Assembly: GCF_964340395.1 (NCBI RefSeq)
Contig: NC_135552.1
Coordinates: forward strand, 13,533,694-13,597,693
Direction of reading: 5' to 3'
DNA from: Glandiceps talaboti
Lineage: Eukaryota > Hemichordata > Enteropneusta > Spengelidae
Length of the DNA: 64,000 nucleotides
The notes under the pieces were generated by a model. The model had not been told where the DNA came from, made no database searches, and was given only the letters and a program-made list of their open reading frames with translations. This document shows, piece by piece, positions 48,001-64,000 of this stretch. Each line of letters opens with the position of its first letter. Position 1 is the stretch's first letter. A program made the translations under genes and the position numbers.

Positions 48001-50560
48001 AAGGTCTGACACAAACACTCCCTTACCTGAGACATACATACCACCACTCCAGTGAAGATCTGACACAAACACTGCCTTACCTGAGACATACATACCACCA
48101 CTCCAGTGAAGGTCTGACACAAACACTGCCTTACCTGAGACATACATACCACCACTCCAGTGAAGGTCTGACACAAACATTGCCTTACCTGAGACATACA
48201 TGCCACCACTCCAGTGAATGTTTGACTCACATCTGGTGCAAAGGCATTACATGGTAGAATACGTCCACACTTGATGGACATTGTAACCCAGTGAGACTGA
48301 AACAAAGAAAACAAGGATTTAGACAAGATAAGGTCAAGCTGTACTGTAGTCTGCCTATCATAGAGGAATTATGGCTGTATCTCTTGTGGTATTATCTACA
48401 TAAAAATAACAATGATCATAGGACATTTGATGTAACATTATACTAGTATTACATTGTTAAGTAATTATTTTCAAGTGTTTTCAAGAAATCACTTTTCTAT
48501 ACTTTACAGCAAAATCTGCCCCAACTCACTGATCAAATAGAAACCCCTACAAATTTACAGAAATGACAAATGTTAACAAACACTATTTTGTTCAGCAGAC
48601 AAACTGGTGACAAAAACGCAGTAACAAATCTATCCTGAATATAACAAATGTGATAATTGTTGACTGTTAATCTCTGTAGGGCTCAAATCAACTTTCTATT
48701 TTGGTAGTCCCTGTGAGCTACTAATTTCAGAAAGTGGTAGCCCAACGATGGTGACCAGTAGTCCTATATTCCTGAACTGAAAACAGAGTTCCTCTATTGG
48801 GTATATGTGTGAGCCCTTATTACTAGTAAATACTGTTATGTCTGTAAAGCTTCCATCCTGTAAATCATTGCATAATCAGTGATAGCCTGAGTATGCTACC
48901 AACTCAAATTATGGTAGCCCCATGACAAGAATTGGTAGTCTGTGGACATGGGACAACTGGCAATTTTAAGCCCTGACAGGGGTATGCAAGATGTCTGTGT
49001 GAGAGTATATCTAATTAATGTGAACTATGAACTATGATACTATTAGCATAATACCTGGTCAAATGACAAACACTCAAGTAAGTTATCATTTCAAAACAGA
49101 ATGGACAAGCTATGTCATAACACAGACTGTCTAATAGACTGAAACATTCAGCATTTGTTGGTGTTCCTTTGAACCATTAGCAAAGTTTTGTATTATCAAG
49201 AGATGAATCTCTCAGCCAAAGATTCCTTGTTTCTGGGTCAAGGGTAATCTTGCTGCTAGACCACCCGGGCTATTCTGCTTACTGTGAAGGTGACCAAAGG
49301 TTGTTACTTAGGGCACTAGCCTGAGGGCGAGTGCCCTCAGTTATAACGACCTTCAGTCAACTTTAAATCAGAATAGCCTGAGGGGTCTAGCAGCTAGACT
49401 AGGTCAAGGTCAAAATCTACATGAACAAGAAAGATGACAATGTTATAAACAATGAGTTACCATAACAACTGGCAAATCAAAAATATCTTTTGCTTCACTA
49501 ATTTCATCATGATCAGGTTCTTCTGTTATCACATGGGTCACAAAATTGGTTAAGTATGTCTCCTCATTGGCTCCACCCTTGTCTAACAATTCTTGAATCT
49601 GAAAATAAATGACACATCATTTAGAGTGCATGTACATTCATAGTAAATCACAAACAAGTACGAGCAAACTGATGCTGGATGGCACTTACTTGTGTGTGAT
49701 CAAGACAAAAACAAAACAACAATAACAACAACAAACAAACAAACGAACAAACAAACAAACAAACAGAACGCCTGAAAGTTTGAAATATATTTTTGATACT
49801 TCATACTAACTGTAACTCAAGAGTATGGATGTATTTTAAATTTTATGAGCATCAACAATTATCGGTGTTTTCCATCTACAACTCTTCACATGCTTGTCAG
49901 TATTTTTGCTAAGGTTGGGGAACCCCGGTAACAGAAAGAGAGAAAGGGGTAAAAATAGCAGTGTTTCCCCATACAGTCTATGGTAATTTTGTTTGGGAAC
50001 CCCAGTAGATTTTATCTACTTACCACCATCCTTAGCTAAAACATTGCTTATTTTACATTACTATTGCAAGTTTCATAATTTCTTTCGTGTAGGGTAAAAA
50101 CTCACACATGTGCTGAATAAATAAATACAACAGTCTCTGATTTTGGGGAACAATTCACCCAAGCTGTGTCGTGTAACGTTACATGATCTACCCTGCTGAT
50201 TTCCTTTCGTATATTTACGTGGCCATTGGAACCCTGGATGACAATGGTCACAAACACGATTTTCATATTATAATTCGAAGTGGAAGGAACTTTACATTTT
50301 TAAAAATCCCACCCCGACAAAGATTGTTCATGCAAATCGTACGAACTGAACCTTAAATTAAATAATTCGTAATATATTTCAGTACATCATTGATACATGT
50401 TTTGTTGTACATTTTCCGGTTGTACGAAGCACCCAGGTCCCACCGTCTCTTCCCCTCTACTCACCTGGTCACTGACTTGTCCAATAAAATAATATTTTAT
50501 GTCTTTGAAAATCCCCTCGGGAACTTTCAGGGAATCGACGCAATCTTCTTTTTCAACCAT
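36824..50560 (-). CDS. PAXIP1: PAX-interacting protein 1 (PTIP), complete, 16 coding exons
   Basis: Nuclear BRCT-repeat scaffold that links the KMT2C/D H3K4 methyltransferase complex and the DNA-damage response (53BP1 and gamma-H2AX binding in mammals). Exons, 5' to 3': 50560-50465, 49598-49461, 48296-48189, 46362-46249, 45463-44527, 44034-43943, 43709-43614, 42766-42629, 41884-41578, 41155-41112, 40526-40402, 39970-39892, 39480-39312, 38724-38624, 37931-37721, 36924-36824. All junctions are GT/AG and in phase; the sum is 2856 nt, 951 aa plus stop (human about 1070). Start [20 protein letters not shown] is followed by the conserved [17 protein letters not shown]1-2 lie at about 10-190, a Pro/Glu and Gln-rich region at 190-464, BRCT3-4 at 465-650, BRCT5-6 at 735-945. 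The introns after exon 3 and before exon 15 carry exon-derived tandem arrays. HTATIP2 is divergent upstream. Confidence 0.96.
37932..38480 (-). repeat. acceptor-containing minisatellite derived from PAXIP1 exon 15
   Basis: About nine diverged 55-72-bp units in the intron before exon 15. Each carries CACCAGGTGT-type sequence from codons VTPGVQ of exon 15 and most carry GTCCAATCAG, the exon's own 3' splice site. The unit nearest the exon is almost identical to it; units farther out have CACC followed by CTCTC variants. Confidence 0.92.
38829..38897. repeat. (CAA)n/(GAC)n trinucleotide repeat
   Basis: CAA run interrupted by GATGATGACGACGACGAC; located in the intron between PAXIP1 exons 14 and 13. 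Confidence 0.95.
40096..40118. repeat. poly(A) tract
   Basis: 23 consecutive A in a PAXIP1 intron; could be a retroposed tail but no element is recognisable beside it. Confidence 0.8.
41578..44034 (-). CDS. PAXIP1: PAXIP1 exons 6-9: BRCT3-BRCT4
   Basis: [20 protein letters not shown] opens BRCT3, followed by [31 protein letters not shown] and the inter-domain [14 protein letters not shown]4 starts [20 protein letters not shown] and includes [17 protein letters not shown] and [19 protein letters not shown], all strongly family-like. In mammals this pair helps in protein binding and nuclear retention. Confidence 0.95.
42017..42063. repeat. inverted repeat (hairpin)
   Basis: AAAGCATGGCGG and CCGCCATGCTTT are perfect 12-bp arms around a 23-nt loop, in the intron between PAXIP1 exons 9 and 8. 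The surrounding ~120 bp may be an old foldback element. Confidence 0.6.
44105..44500. repeat. irregular CACATGA/CATCA-rich repeats
   Basis: The intron after PAXIP1 exon 5 is dominated by degenerate TCACATGACA repeats and a (CATCA)n patch. No coding content. Confidence 0.8.
44527..45463 (-). CDS. PAXIP1: PAXIP1 exon 5: end of BRCT2 and glutamine-rich linker
   Basis: A 937-nt exon. It begins [20 protein letters not shown], closing BRCT2, then a PEPEPEPEP and lysine-rich stretch, then long mixed CAA/CAG glutamine tracts (about residues 294-348, 44877-45040), then Pro-rich [18 protein letters not shown]. The Gln-rich centre is typical of PTIP; the near-pure runs make it length-variable. Confidence 0.95.
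45981..46236. repeat. 40-bp minisatellite in PAXIP1 intron 4
   Basis: About 6.5 units of 40 bp containing TTTTGATTGGTACACAAT and GACAGATGCTTATAAA. The array starts about 12 bp inside the exon 4 donor. Confidence 0.93.
46249..50560 (-). CDS. PAXIP1: PAXIP1 exons 1-4: BRCT1 and first part of BRCT2
   Basis: Exon 2 carries [20 protein letters not shown] and exon 3 [20 protein letters not shown], the end of BRCT1. Exon 3 must run to 48189 rather than stop at the GTGAGT at 48230: the extra residues [15 protein letters not shown] align with the family's PESCQIFFGITACLSQ, the first strand of BRCT2. Exon 4 continues [20 protein letters not shown] and [11 protein letters not shown]. Using 48230 would keep frame but lose that strand. 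Confidence 0.93.
46555..48240 (-). repeat. 54-bp donor-containing minisatellite derived from PAXIP1 exon 3
   Basis: About 31 units of 54 bp, nearly all 90% or more alike. On the coding strand each reads ACCTTCACTGGAGTGGTGG, then TATGTATGTCTCAG|GTAAGG, so each has an exon-end copy and an intact 5' splice site. The first unit (48189-48240) is the real end of exon 3. Translated unit: [18 protein letters not shown]. Indels near 47330 (-2) and 47495 (+7) shift the frame. Confidence 0.97.
49249..49398. mobile_element. ~150-bp foldback/MITE-like element
   Basis: An imperfect palindrome over its whole length: GCTGCTAGACC pairs with GGTCTAGCAGC, GGCTATTCTG with CAGAATAGCC, TGAAGGT with ACCTTCA, and GGGCACT with AGTGCCC at the centre. 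It lies in the intron between PAXIP1 exons 3 and 2, about 60 bp from exon 2. Confidence 0.75.
49709..49765. repeat. (AAAC)n microsatellite
   Basis: AAAC/CAAC tract in PAXIP1 intron 1. Confidence 0.9.
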
Positions 50561-50950
50561 TATTACGAAAGTGGTGTTTTAAAGGTTGCTTCTTCAACAC
50601 AGTACATTTCAAAACAAATGGGATTCACTCAACAAAGATTGGCGCGTTTTCACAGCGCATGCTCAATTACTGCCGTAAAACGGTATGGCATTTCCCAAAT
50701 CGTCCACAGCTAAATTCTTATTGACTTTGCGCTGATTTCGAGGTTTTTATTTTCCCAAAAGTAGTTTAAATATACGAATATTTAAAGCTATTTTCAAGGA
50801 TACTGAAGTTTAAAAGCACAAACTGGGAAATTGATCATGAAAGCCGTAAAGTGATTTATGTGACCTTCCATGACCTCAAGCCAGGGGTCAGGCTAAACTT
50901 CGACGTCAGAAATAAGTGGGCAGTACGTACAGGTAGATGTCGTGGTCTTG
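50561..50950. promoter_or_regulatory. divergent promoter region of PAXIP1 and HTATIP2
   Basis: PAXIP1 starts leftward at 50560 and the non-coding first exon of HTATIP2 ends rightward at 51055, so their start sites are at most a few hundred bp apart. The region has TTGGCGCG (50639-50646, E2F-like), an inverted CCAAT overlapping it, GCGCATGC (50655-50662, NRF1-like) and GACGTCA near 50901. No TATA box is obvious. Confidence 0.5.
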
Positions 50951-50999
50951 GGGTAGATTCTTTTCACTGTTTATTGTCGTGTCGATAGCTATTATCATA

Positions 51000-59623
<8,624 letters not shown>

Positions 59624-60231
59624 ACAGACTGGACTCTCTTTCAGGTGCAGATTGCTAAAAAAAAAACACCCCACGATATAAATTTAGTCATATATTATAT
59701 ATTACATGTCAAATTAAATTATTATTATTTTGGAAAATACAGAAACCCAAATTTACTTGTTTAGTCACAGCTACAATGGTTGGTAATTGTCAATAGCTTT
59801 ATTCACACACAGTTGTTGTAACTTAGGACCTTCTTAGTCCAACTCTAGTCTTGTTCACATTTACCAGTTGGTGTTGTACTTAAACCCTCCTGAGTCAAAC
59901 CTTAGTCTTGTTCACTTTGACAAGTAGTTGTTTACCTTTGGTCCTCTGAGTCCAACCTGACTGAGGTAGAACAACCATGCATGTTTCTGTAGAATTATGT
60001 AAAATCTGAAGTATTCTTGGTCAGATTGGAGTTGTGGAGGGTGAGGGAGGAGGGCTTAGGAGAATTCCCATCACTGCACAGAGTCAGGATAAGTTCAGGA
60101 CAAATTCTGGAAGGTTTCAAGAGATCTCTAGTGGATGTCCCAAGTTTTCAAGATGGTACCAGTTTGTTCACTCCAACTTCAAGGCATTCTTAGTCCAATC
60201 AGAGGCTAGGAGTCAAAGGTGACCACAATGT

Positions 60232-60785
60232 ATATGCATCCACTCTGTAAAATGCTGCTAAATATGCATATTTTAGCATATTTTAATATCTATGCATCCA
60301 TTCTGTAAAATGCTGCTAATTATGTATATTTTAGCATATTTTAATATCTATGCATCCATTCTGTAAAATGCTGCTAATTATGTATATTTTAGCATATTTT
60401 AATATCTATGCATCCACTCTGTAAAATGCTGCTAATTATGTATATTTTAGCATATTTTAATATCTATGCATCCACTCTGTAAAATGCTGCTAAGTATGCA
60501 TATTTTAGCATATTTTAATACCGATGCATCCACTCTGTAAAATGCTGCTAATTATGCATATTTTAGCATATTTTAATGTCTATGCATCCACTCTGTAAAA
60601 TGCTGCTAATTATGCATATTTTAGCATATTTAATATCTATGCATCCACTCTGTAAAATGCTGCTAATTATGCATATTTTAGCATATTTTAATACCGATGC
60701 ATCCACTCTGTAAAATGCTGCTAATTATGCATATTTTAGCATATTTTAATATCGATGCATCCACTCTCTAATTATACATATTTTA
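60232..60785. repeat. 58/59-bp satellite
   Basis: About 9.5 units with ATGCATCCACTCTGTAAAAT and TTTTAGCATATTTTAATATC; the last unit is truncated. It lies about 600 bp after the HTATIP2 stop codon. Confidence 0.95.
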
Positions 60786-61134
60786 GTTAAAGGGGCACAG
60801 TCTGTAAAAATCATGGTCTTTTTTTATATTTAACTACTCTCACATTGAATCTTGTCTAGCAACTGCTGGATTACTCCCCAGAATATCATATATGATATGA
60901 AAATGGCATGATGTAATTAATTGGTTACCAATAAATTCAAAAAAAGAAAAATCACAGCTTTAGTTACAAGTATAATTTGTATGCTGAATTTTGCCAAAGA
61001 TAGGACCATAGTTAACAGACTGCGTCATCTTTATATATAAAATGATATGTCTTCCTTATTTGCCGTCCGGTCAACAACAAAAATTTATCTCGGGTGTTTT
61101 GAACACCACAAATCAACTAAATTCATCTGAGTAT

Positions 61135-61505
61135 ATATCCATCCAAAATAGATGTTGTTGCTATGGTGATACATATACAATTTAAAACAACTTGCAGTGC
61201 CACAATGTTCCCACCGACAGACAAATTATTGCGTTTTTTATTTAATTCTAATAAGTTTGCTATTTTCTTTGCATGTAAATAAGTGAAATACATCCTTTGT
61301 TCAAATTTGTAGCCATCTAAGTACGTATCTATCCAAAGCTGTTGTTGCTATGGTGATGTATATAGGTTACAACATCTTGCAGTACCATAATATCCCCACC
61401 GAACATACAGACACAAATTATTGCATTTTTATCAAATTTTAATAATTTTGCTATTTTCTTTTCATGTAAATAAGTGAAATTCTTCCTATGGTCAAATTTT
61501 AGCGG
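61135..61505. repeat. tandem duplication of ~185 bp
   Basis: Two adjacent diverged copies (about 61135-61318 and 61322-61505) share TGTTGTTGCTATGGTGAT, CTTGCAGT and CATGTAAATAAGTGAAAT in the same order. Confidence 0.85.
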
Positions 61506-62646
61506 AAAATTGTGCCCTGTGTTCTTAAGTCTTTGCAATATATATGTTTTGCTTTAGATCTGTTTTAGGTACACAGAATACCTATATCTACAGAATAGAT
61601 AAGGCTGCTGTGGAAAGTTGATGTACATGTACCCGGTAATTGTAAAATGCTAGTTAGTAATATAGTCATACACATATCTACATTGTGCAGTAGATTAGGC
61701 GAAAAAAATAATAATTTGGGGTTTTCTGATAACATGGCTTCAAAAAATAGGGTAGGTAGGTTGGGATTGTATTTAAATTTATTTCATCTTTACCTTTACC
61801 TTTTAATCATTTTTATTTTTGGAAAATATTGCTGCGACCCCAAAACAAACAAAATGTCAGTCAGAATACACCACCTGTGTACAGCCATGACTGGAGAAAG
61901 AGAACAGACATACATGAAGATTCAAGTAGACAAAGAATTTCTTAACTTTTTTGTTTTGAATGTTCTAAAAATATGTTTAGGGTCAGCAGCTTAAACTGGG
62001 TTATCAGAAACACACAAGTCTTTAATTTGGCCTGACTTTGGTCCAGATAACATATTTTCTTCACAGACCGATTAAATATTAGTAATGAAAATTTCTACTC
62101 ACAGAGTCAAAAAATTTCTTCGAAGCAAATTTTAAATTTTTGCTGACGTCTTGTCAGCGTCTTCAGGGGTGTACTACAATGGGCTATTGTCACATGTCTC
62201 AGAAGAGACACTTGAAATGAACTTGAGAGAAACAGTTGTGATCCTAATTGCTGTATCTCGGTTTAAAGTGGGCTTCTTTTGGTAAAAACATACAACATTT
62301 TCACAGAGCTATTAAATTTAAGTAGAAGTTGTATGGAATTTCATTCGGGTGGAAAAATATTTTCTATGGAATTTCATTTTGGGAAAAATATTGAGGTATG
62401 AATGCAATAAAAGTAATGACTTTGAAGATGATAATTTGTGGTACATTTAGAGAGAGTTTTGACAAAATATCTCTAAAAAGTAAACATTCCTGTCTTTATT
62501 CAAAATTATCAAATATGTCTGTTAGTTCATCAGTTCAAGGATGAGAACTAGATGAGAAATAGAAATGTATTTTTTGAAAGAAGTTTGTATAGATTGTAAT
62601 CACTGTTTGTAAGTTTATAGAATGAGATGTAATTTATAAATGTGAA

Positions 62647-62652
62647 AATAAA
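62647..62652 (+). terminator. candidate polyadenylation signal
   Basis: AATAAA followed within 30 nt by GT-rich sequence and a T-run. If used by HTATIP2 the 3' UTR would be about 3 kb; a nearer AATAAA is at 60930-60935. Confidence 0.2.
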
Positions 62653-63634
62653 AAAGTGCATGTGAATTGTACTGTATCAAATTGTACACACTTTTTTTTT
62701 CATCTTAGTGAGAACTATCTCACAAATAGAGAAGTAACAACACTGTGACCACTGCATGTCCATTCTGAAGAGTCAAGGCAACTTTCTCTTATACAGGTTT
62801 TGGCTATCACTATCACAGCATAAACCGAAACCATAATAGAGGTCCTGTCTTAAAATATTCAGACTTTTATGTAGTAGGATAACATTAAAGGGGCACAAGC
62901 TGAGTCTGTACTGTTTTAGGGCATGTTTTAAATTTGTCGTCCTATATTTAAAGGTGTTCGCAGTATTCAATGTACTGAAGAACATTTCACTATTGATTGC
63001 ATTTGAAACTCAACCTTTGTATTAAGATATTATATAATAATATATACGTGATCCAATGATGTAATTTATCATAGTATAGTAAAGTATATTTTATTTGACA
63101 TGAAATAATGTAAAAAATACATTATCTAGAGTCAAAAACAACATACAGAAACAACAAAAGCAAAAATAATGGATAATTATAAATGTGTATATATATATAA
63201 AACACAAGACTTCAGTATTGAAATGCAATACGTATCAAAAAATGTCTAGGGCATCCCTACTATACAATCAACTGTTCTAACAATGCTTGAAGACAATTGT
63301 AATATCATAAAAGGCATGCATCAATGTTAGTACTATACTGGAATAGTTTAATTGAGGGTTTATGTAAGTATTCTCATTTTAGAAAAAAAGTTATGAAATC
63401 GGCTTGTGCCACTTAGCAAAAGAAATTCCTTTGTGAATCCTTGTAAATGTTGGCAAGTTATGGAAATCAGTCTATTGTGAAGCTGTATCCATATATTAGG
63501 GAAATTCCAATCTGTTGAGAACTTGACATGTAAAGGTTTTAAATAATAATAAACACCCTAATAGCTAATAAAGGGATTTTTACTGGTTTTCTGTAATGGG
63601 GAAAGTTGGAATGGTGTAAATGTATTTGGAAGTC

Positions 63635-63950
63635 ATGAGGGCGAATGGTTAGAGTGACCGGCTTTGTATCTGCAGGTTGCAGGTTTGAACCTCGTCGCTG
63701 TCGTTTGTTTCTGAATGGCTAAAGTCCTTGGGCAAGATTTGAACCACAATTGTGCCTCAGTCAACTCTGCTCTATAATTTAGGACCTGGTACAAATGTAG
63801 GACTTAATTCTATGTGCTTATAGAGGCTGCAATGGATTGTATGCTCCCCAGGGAGTTGAGGAAGTAATGGGCTGTTGTGTTGCTATAGATCTGTGCCAGG
63901 GGTACTAATTGTAAAGCGCTACATTAAAATCAACATTATTATTATTATTG
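63635..63950 (+). mobile_element. tRNA-derived SINE
   Basis: The 5' part has a pol III A-box-like GCGAATGGTTAGAGTG and a B-box-like GGTTTGAACCTC at normal tRNA spacing. The body leads to GTAAAGCGCTACATTAAAAT and an (ATT)n tail, the L2/CR1-like 3' end used for LINE-driven retroposition. Confidence 0.8.
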
Positions 63951-64000
63951 GAGGATGAATCAATGAAAGGAAATGTAACAAAATGTAAAAAAAGTTATCA

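Larger units (their letters stand above)
59624..64000. other. downstream flank without further genes
   Basis: Holds the HTATIP2 3' UTR of unknown length, a 59-bp satellite, a ~185-bp duplication and a SINE. Frames at 60034-60222 and 61647-61994 show no family resemblance. Confidence 0.5.

Noticed and set aside
48230-48296. Exon 3 of PAXIP1 ending at the GTGAGT at 48230
   Set aside because: It keeps frame but loses the conserved first strand of BRCT2 that aligns with the family; the donor at 48188 fits better.
46508-48326. Repeat frames of 190-336 codons as separate genes, or the array as a CRISPR
   Set aside because: The frames are translations of the exon 3-derived satellite. There are no unique spacers between repeats, so it is a head-to-tail minisatellite.

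Overview
The window is animal nuclear DNA. It is AT-rich, has long introns with GT/AG splice sites, many tetranucleotide and dinucleotide microsatellites, a tRNA-derived SINE and a LINE relic, and it carries four genes with clear relatives across Bilateria. No bacterial-style operon is present. The gene set (an invertebrate-type IL-17, a CNBD2-like protein, PAXIP1/PTIP and HTATIP2/TIP30) and the repeat content suggest a marine invertebrate, either lophotrochozoan or invertebrate deuterostome. I cannot name the species from sequence alone.

Layout. 1-1980: no gene, two long tetranucleotide arrays. 2004-3893 (+): IL-17-family cytokine in three coding exons, preceded by a compact promoter with AP-1, NF-kappaB and TATA-like sites. 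3894-8043: gene-free except for a possible last exon of the next gene. 8044-19931 (-): CNBD2-like gene with two cyclic-nucleotide-binding folds, at least nine exons, introns full of microsatellites, and RFX X-box motifs in the first visible intron and upstream. 19932-36823: gene-poor, with a LINE 3' end, a decayed coiled-coil coding relic, an inverted-repeat element and CTCF-like motifs. 36824-50560 (-): complete PAXIP1 gene (16 coding exons, 951 codons plus stop, six BRCT domains, central glutamine-rich exon). 50561-59623 (+): HTATIP2 in divergent orientation to PAXIP1, with a non-coding first exon and five coding exons (237 aa); its third intron carries a 54-bp hairpin minisatellite and a 3.1-kb element with long inverted repeats. 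59624-64000: tandem repeats, a segmental duplication and a tRNA-derived SINE.

The most unusual signal is in PAXIP1. The 3' end of exon 3, with its own 5' splice site, has been amplified into about 31 copies of a 54-bp unit filling the following intron. The unit length is a multiple of three, and exon 3 stays open in frame through many units, so use of downstream donors would add 18-residue repeats to the second BRCT domain. In the same gene the 3' splice site and first ~30 bases of exon 15 have been amplified into about nine diverged copies in the preceding intron. These are two independent exon-boundary minisatellites, one made of donors and one of acceptors.

The four genes are not a functional operon. 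They act in immune signalling (IL-17), probably cilia or sperm (CNBD2), chromatin and DNA damage (PAXIP1), and growth control or nuclear transport (HTATIP2). Only PAXIP1 and HTATIP2 look likely to share regulation, through a short divergent promoter. Exon boundaries were set by reading splice sites, phase and family similarity by eye; RNA-seq would be decisive.
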